Below are positions 50,810 through 59,633 of a DNA stretch of 64,000 bases, one piece after another. The position numbers and the translations under genes are program-made. Numbering within the stretch: position 1 is the stretch's first letter; every line of letters starts with the position of its first letter. Source of the DNA: Chloroflexota bacterium (GTDB lineage Bacteria; Chloroflexota; Anaerolineae; UBA4142; SHND01); NCBI GenBank assembly GCA_029778615.1, contig JAKOPZ010000126.1, forward strand, positions 1 through 64,000. Direction: 5' to 3'. Under the pieces are notes generated by a model. That model was given only the letters and a program-made list of their open reading frames with translations, had not been told where the DNA came from and did not search any database.

Positions 50810-51609
50810 TTTAGAAATTCCAAAACGATATGGTCAAACATTTCGCGTTGTTCAAGATGAACCGTATGCCCTGCATCCTCAACCATTTTCAATTCCGAGT
50901 TTGGCATCGCGTTCGCCATCTCGTGCGCAATCTCGGAAAATTTTTCGTCGAGTTGTCCTGCGATGAGCAGTGTTGGAATTCGAACGCTCGGCAATACATT
51001 CCACAACGACGCTTGCACGCCCACGCTCAAGCCGCGCAAGCTGTTCGCCAAACCTTGCGCGTTGTTTTGCAGACGCTGTTGTTTCAATCGTTCCCGTACA
51101 TCTTGCGGCAAACGCGCTTGTGTTGCAAACAACGGGAGATTTGTCCACGCCTCGACAAATTTTTCAATTCCCTCGCGCTCGATTTTTTCCGCTAACTCTG
51201 CATCACTCGCCGCGCGCGCGTTTCGTTCCGCCGCATCTTTTAAACCTGGCGACGCGCTTTCCAAAATCAATTTTTTCACGCGTTCGGGATACGCGTTTGC
51301 AAAATGCAGCGCGACGCGTCCGCCCATCGAATAGCCTAATAAATCCGCGCTAGCAATTTCCAACTCGTCCAAAATTTCGCGCAAATCGGCGACACACCAT
51401 TCCATACGATACCGCAGCGCGTCACGCGGCGCGTCCGATTTTCCATGCCCCAAAAAATCTATCGCGACAATTGAAAAATGATTTTCAAAAACAGAAATCT
51501 GTTCGCGCCAATTTTCGATGCTGCCTGTAAAGCCATGCAAAAGAACAAGCGGCTCGCCCTGCCCCGCGCGCTCGATGTTGTATTCAACTCCGTGTATTTT
51601 CAGTCGCAT
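50800..51609 (-). CDS. menH: SHCHC synthase-like alpha/beta hydrolase
   Basis: The 269-residue alpha/beta-hydrolase is placed between menB and menD, so it is assigned as 2-succinyl-6-hydroxy-2,4-cyclohexadiene-1-carboxylate synthase. LLHGFTGSIENWREQISVFE holds the oxyanion region, DLLGYSMGGRVALHFANAYP the nucleophile Ser, and MVEDAGHTVHLEQREMFDHI the catalytic His. FLGHGKSDAPRDALRYRMEW is typical of MenH. Seventeen bases separate it from the menD stop. The C-terminal codons lie in the palindromic repeat. Confidence 0.9.
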   Translation of the reverse strand: MRLKIHGVEYNIERAGQGEPLVLLHGFTGSIENWREQISVFENHFSIVAIDFLGHGKSDAPRDALRYRMEWCVADLREILDELEIASADLLGYSMGGRVALHFANAYPERVKKLILESASPGLKDAAERNARAASDAELAEKIEREGIEKFVEAWTNLPLFATQARLPQDVRERLKQQRLQNNAQGLANSLRGLSVGVQASLWNVLPSVRIPTLLIAGQLDEKFSEIAHEMANAMPNSELKMVEDAGHTVHLEQREMFDHIVLEFLKRD

Positions 51610-51626
51610 GAATTTTTGGGATTACT

Positions 51627-53423
51627 TTAATCTGCGTAGGCAGGTTTCGTGTCCGTGTTGCTGCGAATTCTATTCGCCACCGCCTTCCACACCGCGCGGT
51701 GCATCGTCACATTCGTCTCGCGATTCGTTTTCACTTGCACAATATCCAAACCAGCTCGGGACAAACTCTCTTTTACCGCCGCGCGGAATTCATCCCAACT
51801 TGTCGCGCTAACAAAATGCGCATCATACAATTTTGCCGCGTGTTCAAAATTCAAACCGTGCGGCGTTCCAAACAATTGTTCAAAATGTTTCGGATATGCC
51901 GCTTGGGGCAAGAACGAAAAAATTCCGCCGCCGTCGTTATTCAACAAAATAATCAACGCGTTCAATTTATGCAATTTCGCCGCGAGCAAACCATTCAAGT
52001 CATGGTACAACGCGAGGTCGCCAATGACCAGCACCACTTTTTCACGACCCGCCGCGCCCGCACCCAATGCAGTGGAAACGACGCCGTCAATTCCATTCGC
52101 GCCGCGATTGGCAAGAAATCGAATCCTGCGCGCGTTGGATGGAAAAAAAGTATCCATGTCGCGCACAGGCATACTGCTGCTCGCAAAAAAGGTTGTCCCG
52201 TTCGGCAGCAGTGCTGCAAGTTCCGCAAACACGCGTCCTTCAAAAAATTCGTCGTAGGTTCCGAGTTGCGCGCTGATGGCGGATTTCGTTTGCGCGTTGA
52301 TATTTTGCCATTCCGTCAGCCACGCGGATTTTTGACGCGGCGCAGAAATTTTTTCCGCGAGCGCATTGCAGAACACCATCGCGTCACTCCGAACCATCTC
52401 GCTCGCAATGTGCGCGGGTTCATTCCAATTCGCATCGTCAATCAAAATTTGGCGGGCGTTCGCGTGCTGCTGCAAATACTGTAACACGGGTTTCGAGGTT
52501 GGAATGGCGCCAAAACGCACGACGATTTCGGGCGCGAGTCGTTGCGCCATTTTTGTATCGCGCAAAAACGCGTCATACGCATCCATCACATTTTCGCGGC
52601 AGTGTTCGCCACAGCGCACTTGAGATAACGGGTCAGCAAGAATCGGATAGCCCAACACATTCGCTAGTTCCGTTACTGCGTTAGGAAATTGCGCGTCATT
52701 TTGCATCCCCGCCACAATCAAGCCGCGTTCGTGTTGTGCGAGCGATTGCGCGAGGTTCGAAATGATTTTTTCATCAGGAACATTTTTCGCGCGCGAGATT
52801 TCGACAAATGCTTTCCCCTCCGCGCGTCCGAAATACGCGTCGCGTTCGGCGTCGCTCACCGTGATTTCCACAGGCAGCGGCATGAGCGGTTCACGAAACG
52901 GCATATTGAAATGTACAACGCCTGCCGGACTCGCTTGCGCTTGGGCAGCCGCGCGCCCCGCCATCGTCCGCGCATAAGAAAGCATTTCCGCGTTTGCTTC
53001 GGGCAGCGCGATTTCCGCAAACCATTTCGCGTACGCGCCATACATTTTGATTTGGTCAATCGTTTGCGGCGCGCCCGTATCGCGCAGTTCAGGCGGACGG
53101 TCCGATGTCAGCACAATCAATGGGACACGCGCCGCGTGCGCTTCGACGACGGCGGGGAAAAAATTCGCGGCAGCCGAGCCCGATGTACAAACGAGCGCGA
53201 CCGGCGCGCGTGATGCTTTAGCGAGACCGAGCGCAAAAAACGCACACGCGCGTTCGTCCAAATGCATCCACAGTCGAATGTTTTTGTTTTCCGCAAACGT
53301 GAGCGCCAACGGCGTGGAACGCGAGCCGGGGCAGACGCAAACATTCTGCACGCCGGCGCGCGCCAATTCGTCCACAAATGCGCGGACGTACAACCACGTA
53401 ATATTTGCGTGCGAAAGAGTCAT
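51627..53423 (-). CDS. menD: SEPHCHC synthase
   Basis: The 598-residue thiamine-diphosphate enzyme joins isochorismate and 2-oxoglutarate. CVCPGSRSTPLALTFAENKN and HLDERACAFFALGLAKASRA are the N-terminal MenD signature. CTSGSAAANFFPAVVEAHAA and LTSDRPPELRDTGAPQTIDQ follow. The ThDP-binding GDLALYHDLNGLL with LIILLNNDGGGIFSFLPQA is near 480. ATG 53423 (MTLSHANITWLYVRAFVDEL) fits relatives; the frame extends to 53525 through repeat DNA. It lies between menF and menH in the same operon. Confidence 0.95.
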   Translation of the reverse strand: MTLSHANITWLYVRAFVDELARAGVQNVCVCPGSRSTPLALTFAENKNIRLWMHLDERACAFFALGLAKASRAPVALVCTSGSAAANFFPAVVEAHAARVPLIVLTSDRPPELRDTGAPQTIDQIKMYGAYAKWFAEIALPEANAEMLSYARTMAGRAAAQAQASPAGVVHFNMPFREPLMPLPVEITVSDAERDAYFGRAEGKAFVEISRAKNVPDEKIISNLAQSLAQHERGLIVAGMQNDAQFPNAVTELANVLGYPILADPLSQVRCGEHCRENVMDAYDAFLRDTKMAQRLAPEIVVRFGAIPTSKPVLQYLQQHANARQILIDDANWNEPAHIASEMVRSDAMVFCNALAEKISAPRQKSAWLTEWQNINAQTKSAISAQLGTYDEFFEGRVFAELAALLPNGTTFFASSSMPVRDMDTFFPSNARRIRFLANRGANGIDGVVSTALGAGAAGREKVVLVIGDLALYHDLNGLLAAKLHKLNALIILLNNDGGGIFSFLPQAAYPKHFEQLFGTPHGLNFEHAAKLYDAHFVSATSWDEFRAAVKESLSRAGLDIVQVKTNRETNVTMHRAVWKAVANRIRSNTDTKPAYAD

Positions 53424-53432
53424 AGATTTCTT

Positions 53433-53562
53433 GCGATTAGAAATCGCAGCAACAAAAAGCGAAACGTCCCTACGGACGTTAGTCTGCGTTGCGATGAGTT
53501 TGTTCGCGATTTGAAATCGCAGCAACAGAAACGCGAAACATCCCTACCGACGTTAGTCTGCG
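53433..53562. repeat. Two direct repeats of about 56 bp between menF and menD
   Basis: The unit GCGATTAGAAATCGCAGCAA...GACGTTAGTCTGCG occurs at 53433-53488 and 53506-53562 with few differences. Each holds a GCGATT-AAATCGC palindrome. A GGCGAATAAATTCGCC palindrome at the menF end has a relative at the menD end (about 51638-51680), giving a mosaic of small repeats. Confidence 0.7.
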
Positions 53563-53594
53563 CAGGCAGACTTGGCGCCCTTGTTGTGGCGAAT

Positions 53595-55007
53595 TTATTC
53601 GCCCAACGCCGCCAACATCGGCTTGATTTTCAATTCCGATTCCGCATACTCGCGCGCCGGGTCTGACGCGGCAACAATCCCGCAGCCCGCAAACAACGTC
53701 GCGCGATTTTTCCGCAACAGCGCGGAACGAATGGCGACAACAAATTCGCCTTCCGCGCGTTCATTCATCCAACCGACCGCGCCGGCATACCACCCGCGCT
53801 CCAATTTTTCATTTTCGCGCAGCCACTGCATCGCCGCCGCGCGCGGGCGACCGCCGACAGCCGGCGTCGGATGCAAACGCTCCACCAAATCCAAAATGGA
53901 ATTGCCCTGCGCGAGCGTGCCGTTAAAGCGCGTGACCAAATGTTGAATGCTGCCTAATTTCAAAAGCGTTGGCGCCGCGCTCATTTGCAGTTGCACACAT
54001 GTATCGCCCAACACTTCGCGCATCGCGCGCACAACAATTTCTTGTTCGTTGCGGTCTTTGGCGCTGGCGAGCAATTCTTCGCCAAATTGTTTATCTTGCG
54101 CGGGCGTCGCACCGCGCGGCATGGAACCCGCCAGTCCCATCGTTTCCAATTTGCCCGCGCGCACGCGCACCAATTGTTCGGGGGTCGCGCCGAGAAAAGC
54201 GTCCTCGCCGCGCGCAAATGCGAATTGATACGTGCCCGGCGCGTGCTGTGAAAAATAGCGCAAGGCACGCGCGGAGTGAAAATCCCGCGCCCCGCGCAAT
54301 TCGACCGCGCGCGCGACGACAACTTTTTCCAGCTGCTCGCGTCGGATGGCTGCAATGGCACGCGCGACAATCTTTTGCCATTCGTCCGCACTCACCAATT
54401 CGCGCGCCTCCGCCTCGAGCGCATGGGCGCGCACGCGCGGAAATGACGGCGGAATATTTTCAAGCGCTCCCGCAAATTCATCGAGCGCGAGCGCGTCAAA
54501 CGTCACGTCCGCATCGGCGTCCACCACCACATTGCGCGTGAGCCAAAATTCATTGTTCGTTTTGGTGTAAAGCAATTTCGGGAGCACCAACCGCGCGTGC
54601 GGAAAATTCTGCCACTGCGCCGGAGTTGGATTTTGCGCGTCAAAAGCGAAACCGCCCAGCACCAGAGGACCCACGCCCGGCAAGCCGCGTGAGCCCTCTA
54701 TCATCGCTCCTGCCAACAAATAGCGCCAGTCAGCTGCCGCTTGCCGGAACCGCAGCGACTCAACGGTATCTATGGCGTGAGCAACGCCCAAACCGACGAG
54801 CGTGAGCTCGGCATCGGGCTGTGCCCAGAATGTGCGCGCGTTCGTCAACTCTGCCGCGCGGTCAAAAAGGGATATCGGTTCAAATTCAGAAATGCGTTCC
54901 GACACACTCACCAGAATCGGTTTGCTCAAACGTACGGCTTGCTCTATCCCACGTCGCAGCGCCAGCGCGAACTCATCCGTCCGCGTTTCCTGATAAATCA
55001 TTTCCAT
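53595..55007 (-). CDS. menF: Isochorismate synthase
   Basis: The 470-residue chorismate-using enzyme opens the menaquinone pathway. The chorismate-binding domain covers the C-terminal 270 residues: SADEWQKIVARAIAAIRREQ, KVVVARAVELRGARDFHSAR, TPEQLVRVRAGKLETMGLAG, QHLVTRFNGTLAQGNSILDL, and LHPTPAVGGRPRAAAMQWLR. These match isochorismate synthases of the MenF/DhbC group. It is the first gene of the men operon, with a TGGTATAAT element about 38 bases before the ATG. Its end overlaps a palindromic repeat. Confidence 0.93.
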   Translation of the reverse strand: MEMIYQETRTDEFALALRRGIEQAVRLSKPILVSVSERISEFEPISLFDRAAELTNARTFWAQPDAELTLVGLGVAHAIDTVESLRFRQAAADWRYLLAGAMIEGSRGLPGVGPLVLGGFAFDAQNPTPAQWQNFPHARLVLPKLLYTKTNNEFWLTRNVVVDADADVTFDALALDEFAGALENIPPSFPRVRAHALEAEARELVSADEWQKIVARAIAAIRREQLEKVVVARAVELRGARDFHSARALRYFSQHAPGTYQFAFARGEDAFLGATPEQLVRVRAGKLETMGLAGSMPRGATPAQDKQFGEELLASAKDRNEQEIVVRAMREVLGDTCVQLQMSAAPTLLKLGSIQHLVTRFNGTLAQGNSILDLVERLHPTPAVGGRPRAAAMQWLRENEKLERGWYAGAVGWMNERAEGEFVVAIRSALLRKNRATLFAGCGIVAASDPAREYAESELKIKPMLAALGE

Positions 55008-55054
55008 TCCATCTCTTTGTGAATTTTATTACAATCTTGTTTCATTATACCACT

Positions 55055-55070
55055 TGTGTCAATTGTCACA
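55055..55070. promoter_or_regulatory. Palindromic operator candidate at the men promoter
   Basis: TGTG-T-CAATTG-T-CACA is symmetric except for two positions and lies just upstream of the minus-strand extended -10 element TGGTATAAT (about 55054-55045). A bound regulator here would control the menF-D-H-B-E operon. Confidence 0.4.
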
Positions 55071-55179
55071 CATTCCAAAACAATTACGTTCAAAACACCC
55101 TTGCGGAATGTCTGCGCGGGGCGCAAAAAACGCGCCGAACCGCAAGAATTCGACGCGGTGAAAAGTGCGGGGCAATGGC

Positions 55180-55890
55180 TCAACCGCCGTACAAAACAAG
55201 CCGCTGCCCGTTCACTCCATGAGCGGCATCACTCAACAGATAAAGCAGCGCGGCAGAAATTTCTTCGGGTGTGCTCCATTCCGCGTTGCTCGGCGTCGGC
55301 GCGGTATCGCGTTCGTGCTTGGCATCAATTGCCTTGATGACAACGATGTTCGCCGTGACACCCGTGCCTTTGAGTTCTTGCGCCAAACCGAGCAGGAGCG
55401 CTTCTTGCGCCGCTTTGGCTGACGCGTAGGCGGCGCGATTCGGCTGCGGGGACAAACTGTTGGGCGGCGACACGGTCGCGATTCTGCCCCAACCATTCGT
55501 GAGCAAGAGCGGCACGAACGCTTGCAAAAGATGAAATGTCGTCCAGACGTGTTGGTCAAACATATCAGACAAATTTTGTGGCGCCAATTCCACCAGCGTT
55601 TTCCCGCCCAACCAACCGCCGACGAAATTAAAGAGCGCGTCCACGCGCCCGAATTTAGATTGCACTGTGCGCGCGGTTTCAAACACCGCGTCGCGTTGTT
55701 GCGCATCCACCGCGTGACACGAAAAATTTTCCGGCTCCAAATTCAATTCGCGTGTGAGTGCCGTCAAGCGTTCGGCATCCGAGCTCAAAAGGGCTACGCG
55801 CATTCCTTTTGCCGCGAGCGTTTGTGTTACTATGCGTCCCAAGCCGCCGGTTGCTCCGGCAATGACAACCACTCTGTTTTCAAGCCCCAT
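55180..55890 (-). CDS. Short-chain dehydrogenase/reductase
   Basis: A 236-residue Rossmann-fold oxidoreductase. The NAD(P)-binding glycine motif is VVVIAGATGGLGRIVTQTLA. The structural NFVGGW segment near 90 follows, and the catalytic Tyr and Lys stand in NRAAYASAKAAQEALLLGLA, with Ser in TVSPPNS. The substrate is not predictable. It lies upstream of menF on the same strand, but 170 bases and a promoter separate them, so a functional link is unproven. Confidence 0.88.
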   Translation of the reverse strand: MGLENRVVVIAGATGGLGRIVTQTLAAKGMRVALLSSDAERLTALTRELNLEPENFSCHAVDAQQRDAVFETARTVQSKFGRVDALFNFVGGWLGGKTLVELAPQNLSDMFDQHVWTTFHLLQAFVPLLLTNGWGRIATVSPPNSLSPQPNRAAYASAKAAQEALLLGLAQELKGTGVTANIVVIKAIDAKHERDTAPTPSNAEWSTPEEISAALLYLLSDAAHGVNGQRLVLYGG

Positions 55891-56017
55891 GTTGAATCCT
55901 CCGCGAACATGATTTTATACAAGATTGGTCTGGAATGAAATGAAACGGTTTCAGCGCCGCGAAATTCTTTACAAAATGCACTTGCAATCCGCGTATGATT
56001 GATGCAAAATACGGTCA

Positions 56018-56734
56018 ATGACAGGCCAGTTTGAAGAGTCCCACGTTCCGCCGCGAATCTTGACGGTAGACGACGACGTTGTCATTCGCAATCTGATTCG
56101 CCTCAAATTCGAACTCGCCGGGTATGAGGTCTGGAGCGCTGCGAACGGCAAGGAAGGATTGGCGCTCGTACAAGAACGCGGACTGCCGCATCTCGCCATC
56201 GTTGACCTTGAAATGCCGGGCATGTCGGGTTTTGAATTTTGCCGCGCAGTGCTGAATTATTCGGATTTGCCCATTATTATTCTCACCGCGAACTCGGCAG
56301 AAGAGACGATTATCGAAGGCATTGAACAATACGCGGAAGATTACGTCACCAAACCATTCAGTCCGCGCGAACTGCTCGCCCGCGTCGAACGCGTGCTGCG
56401 TCGCGTGGGCGATTTCAAGTACACGCTCGCCGCCGAGACGCGCATAGACAAGAATCTCTCGATAGATTTTGCCAACCAACGCGCCATTGTGCGCGGCGAA
56501 CGCGTTGACCTCACGCCAACTGAAACCAAACTGCTGTATATCTTGATGCGTAACGGCGGGCACACTGTGACGACCGATTTTATTCTGCGCCGTTTATGGC
56601 CCCAACAAGAAGTGTTCGAAGACGCGCTGCGCGTGCACATTCGCCACTTGCGCCAAAAAATCGAACCCGACGCCGCGTCGCCGATTTACGTCTTAACCGA
56701 CCGCGGGGTCGGCTATCGCTTTAGTTCGAAATAA
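56018..56734 (+). CDS. OmpR/PhoB-family response regulator (orphan)
   Basis: The 238-residue two-domain regulator has a receiver (ILTVDDDVVIRNLIRLKFEL; phospho-acceptor Asp in HLAIVDLEMPGMSGFEF; Lys in DYVTKPFSPRELLARVERVL) and a C-terminal winged helix (LTPTETKLLYILMRNGGHTV; FILRRLWPQQEVFEDALRVH; YVLTDRGVGYRF). No histidine kinase lies next to it. It diverges from the SDR gene, and the shared 127-base gap holds no clear operator. A penicillin-binding protein gene follows after a separate promoter. Confidence 0.93.
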   Translation: MTGQFEESHVPPRILTVDDDVVIRNLIRLKFELAGYEVWSAANGKEGLALVQERGLPHLAIVDLEMPGMSGFEFCRAVLNYSDLPIIILTANSAEETIIEGIEQYAEDYVTKPFSPRELLARVERVLRRVGDFKYTLAAETRIDKNLSIDFANQRAIVRGERVDLTPTETKLLYILMRNGGHTVTTDFILRRLWPQQEVFEDALRVHIRHLRQKIEPDAASPIYVLTDRGVGYRFSSK

Positions 56735-56775
56735 GTTTTATGCCGACTGGCGCGCCGTATTTGTCCCGCGCGCGC

Positions 56776-56793
56776 GTGTCGGTTATAATTCCG
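56776..56793 (+). promoter_or_regulatory. -10 box inside a palindrome upstream of the PBP gene
   Basis: GTCGG-TTATAATT-CCGAC places the TATAAT within a 5-bp inverted repeat, about 60 bases before the ATG. This could be an operator or simply chance symmetry. Confidence 0.4.
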
Positions 56794-56852
56794 ACGCGTT
56801 ATTCTGCACCGTTCGTTCCGCGCTCACCCGGACTGCCACACAAAAAAATTTC

Positions 56853-59030
56853 ATGTACGACCGAACGCTGTTTCAGCTCTCGCGCCGCGCGTTTCTTCAA
56901 GCCCTTGCCGTCGGCGGCATTGTGATTGCGTTGGACGCATGTGATACGCAAGCGCCCACGCCCGCTCCCCCCACCATCACTCTTGCTCCTCCCGCTTCGC
57001 CAACGCCCGCGCCGCAGCGCGCGGATGTGACTGCGCGCCTCTATCTCGACGCGTGGAGCAAAAATGATTTCGCCACAATGTACAGCACACTCGCGCCGGC
57101 GACACAAACCAAAATTTCACAGGATGAATTTGTCACGCGGTACCGCGACATTGTGCGCGAGGCGACCATTTCCAAAATTGTGCCCACGCTGACCAACATT
57201 GTCGAAGAAGGCAGCACCGCGACCGCGCAATTTCATGTGCAATACGATACTGCGCTGCTCAACACCATCGAACAGGACAATGTGTTTTCGCTCGTGCGCG
57301 AGCGCGGCAAGTGGGGCATCGTGTGGTCGCCGCGTTTGATTTTCAAAGAACTCGAAAACAACAATCGTCTCAAACTCTATATTAACAAATCTACGCGCGG
57401 CAACGTCTATGACCGCAACGGCGCGCCGCTTGCGATTGGCGTCAAAGCGATTGTGGTCAATGTGTGGCCCGCCGAAATGCGCCGCCAAAAATCAGAAGCT
57501 CAAGTGCTCGCCGCGCTCGAACCGGTGTTGGGACTTGGACAAGACGACATTAAAAAGCGCTATGCGGGACAGAACCCGGAGTGGAAAATTCCGATTCAGA
57601 CCATTTCGCAAGACCTCGCCCAGCAGAACGCGGACGCCTTGTCGCTGCCCGGCATCGTCGTCGAAGAATTGGACGCGCGACAATATCCGCTCGGCGCGGC
57701 GGCTGGACATGTCGCAGGATATGTGGGACAAATCACTGCCGAAGAATTGAACGACTTGTATGCCCAGGGCTATCGCGAAGGCGAAACGTTTGGGCGCGCC
57801 GGGCTCGAACATCTCGGCGAGCCGTATCTCGCGGGCGGACGTGGCGGCAAACTCGTCGCGCTCGACACGGACGGCAATCAAGCCGCCGTCATTGCGGAAC
57901 GCGCGACGGAACAAAGCAAAAGCATTTACGCGACCATTGACGCGGACTTGCAAACGCATCTCGCGACCCTGCTCACGAATCAACGCGGGAGTATCACCGT
58001 CATGGATGTGACGAATGGCAATGTCCTCGCGTTGTACAGCAATCCCGGTTACGATTCCAATGCGTTCGTTGACCGCGAGCGGCAGCAAGAACGCGCAAAC
58101 TATTTGACGAGTCCGCAAAAAATCATGTTGAATCGCGCGACGCAGGGCGCGTATCCGCACGGCTCGGTGCAAAAAGTGATTACCACTGCGGCAGCGCTCG
58201 AACGCGGCGGACTCTCGCAAAACACACCGTTTCGGTGTACGGGCATTTGGAAAGGTCTCGGTTATCCAAAAGCGTGTTGGATTAACGCGTACGGCAAAAC
58301 ACACGGCAACATTACGTTAAAAAACGCGCTCACGCAATCATGCGACATTACCTTTTACGAAACCGGACTCATTCTGCATAACAAAGACGAAATGCTCTTG
58401 ACGAATTTCTGTTACGCGTTCGGGCTCGGTTCGGAAACTGGCATCGGGCTGGAAGAAAGCGCGGGCAACGTCCCCGACCCGACCAAACAAGAATGGCAGC
58501 CCACCGACAGCACCGACAGCGCGATTGGTCAGGATACGTTTTTGGTTTCGCCGATTCAAGTGGTTGATTTTATCGCGGCGATTGCAAACGGTGGAACCTT
58601 GTGGCGACCGAATTTAATTTCCAAAATTCAAGACTTTGTGAACGAGACGGAAGAAACGGTCGCGCCGCAAAAACGCGGCGACCTGCCCGTGAGCGCAGAT
58701 GTGCTTGCTGTAGTGCGCGACGCCATGCACGGCGTCACTTCGACCAAAGACGGCACTGCCGCATTCGTCTTTGACAAACTGCCCCTCAGCACCGCAGGCA
58801 AAACCGGCACCGCTCAAGTGCCCGGCAATCACGAGCCGCACGCATGGTTTGCCGGCTACGCGCCCGCCGAGAATCCGCAAATTGCGTGCGTGGTCATGGT
58901 CGAAAACGGCGGCGAAGGTTCCAAAGTTGCTGCGCCGCTTTTTCGCAAAGTGATTGAAAAATATTTCAACGTGAAACCGCCGACGCCGCAAAAAGGCGCA
59001 CCCACGCCCACGCCGCCACCTTCGGAATGA
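56853..59030 (+). CDS. Class B penicillin-binding protein (transpeptidase)
   Basis: A 725-residue PBP. The N-terminus (RRAFLQALAVGGIVIALDAC) combines a twin-Arg-like pair with a lipobox, so it may be a lipoprotein rather than a single-pass membrane protein. Residues 60-165 form an NTF2-like MecA-type domain (ARLYLDAWSKNDFATMYSTL). A dimerisation domain follows (TRGNVYDRNGAPLAIGVKAI; GHVAGYVGQI). The transpeptidase has GSVQK as the SxxK motif, QSCDITFY as the second motif, and GKTGTAQ as KTG. It would cross-link peptidoglycan; the MecA-like domain and lack of a partner FtsW/RodA gene make the subtype uncertain. Confidence 0.92.
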   Translation: MYDRTLFQLSRRAFLQALAVGGIVIALDACDTQAPTPAPPTITLAPPASPTPAPQRADVTARLYLDAWSKNDFATMYSTLAPATQTKISQDEFVTRYRDIVREATISKIVPTLTNIVEEGSTATAQFHVQYDTALLNTIEQDNVFSLVRERGKWGIVWSPRLIFKELENNNRLKLYINKSTRGNVYDRNGAPLAIGVKAIVVNVWPAEMRRQKSEAQVLAALEPVLGLGQDDIKKRYAGQNPEWKIPIQTISQDLAQQNADALSLPGIVVEELDARQYPLGAAAGHVAGYVGQITAEELNDLYAQGYREGETFGRAGLEHLGEPYLAGGRGGKLVALDTDGNQAAVIAERATEQSKSIYATIDADLQTHLATLLTNQRGSITVMDVTNGNVLALYSNPGYDSNAFVDRERQQERANYLTSPQKIMLNRATQGAYPHGSVQKVITTAAALERGGLSQNTPFRCTGIWKGLGYPKACWINAYGKTHGNITLKNALTQSCDITFYETGLILHNKDEMLLTNFCYAFGLGSETGIGLEESAGNVPDPTKQEWQPTDSTDSAIGQDTFLVSPIQVVDFIAAIANGGTLWRPNLISKIQDFVNETEETVAPQKRGDLPVSADVLAVVRDAMHGVTSTKDGTAAFVFDKLPLSTAGKTGTAQVPGNHEPHAWFAGYAPAENPQIACVVMVENGGEGSKVAAPLFRKVIEKYFNVKPPTPQKGAPTPTPPPSE

Positions 59031-59040
59031 AAAAGAATAA

Positions 59041-59085
59041 TTGTCATCTCGAGCGGGGCGAGATATTTCACTGCGTTCGATGTGG
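59041..59085. repeat. Partial MITE-like sequence (half element)
   Basis: TTGTCATCTCGAGCGGGGCG followed by AGATATTTCACTGCG resembles one arm of the TGTCATTTCGAGCGGAGCGA core shared by families A-C. The other arm and any target duplication are missing. Confidence 0.55.
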
Positions 59086-59100
59086 CAAGCATTCTACCCG

Positions 59101-59622
59101 ATGCGCGCAAAAAAACTTTTTTTCTCGCTCCTCATTCTCGCCTTGACGCAATGCGCGCAAACGCCCGCCTCCCCCACCCCGCGCCCCACGCGCGCGCCCG
59201 TTTCACCCGAACTCGCTGTACAATACGCGCTCGACGCACTCCACACGGACAGCGCGACGGGTTACCTCATTGGCGAACCGACCGAATTGCGCGGACAAAC
59301 CATGTCGCTTGCGGACGCTTTTGCGCGCGTGAATGGAAAACCGTTGGATGAAAAATCGCCGCTCGCGCTTCGGCGCGACAAACTCGTGTGGCTTGTCGTC
59401 ACGCGCGGAGATTGGGTGCTGCATATTCCCGGCGGACATGGCGACCCGCGCCAGCGCACGCCCACCGTCTTGTCCAAAGATGTGACGGTTCACGATTTAT
59501 GGAACGCCATTTATTTTGATGCGGTAACGGGACAGGTGTACGAGCAAGGCGGAATTGTCGAAACACAACGCGCGCAAATGGAAAAATTACCGCTCCTTGC
59601 CGCGTTGCGCCGCACCCCGTAA
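59101..59622 (+). CDS. Hypothetical lipoprotein
   Basis: The product is 173 residues from ATG 59101 (MRAKKLFFSLLILALTQCAQ), a lipoprotein signal with Cys18. A Pro-Thr linker (TPASPTPRPTRAPVS) follows, then a domain of about 140 residues (VQYALDALHTDSATGYLIGE; RDKLVWLVVTRGDWVLHIPG; LWNAIYFDAVTGQVYEQGGI). The WLVxxxG and DAxTG pattern resembles PepSY-like secreted domains, but the match is weak. It lies between the PBP and adenylate kinase genes on the same strand and may share a transcript with them. Confidence 0.65.
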   Translation: MRAKKLFFSLLILALTQCAQTPASPTPRPTRAPVSPELAVQYALDALHTDSATGYLIGEPTELRGQTMSLADAFARVNGKPLDEKSPLALRRDKLVWLVVTRGDWVLHIPGGHGDPRQRTPTVLSKDVTVHDLWNAIYFDAVTGQVYEQGGIVETQRAQMEKLPLLAALRRTP

Positions 59623-59633
59623 AAGATTGCGCC

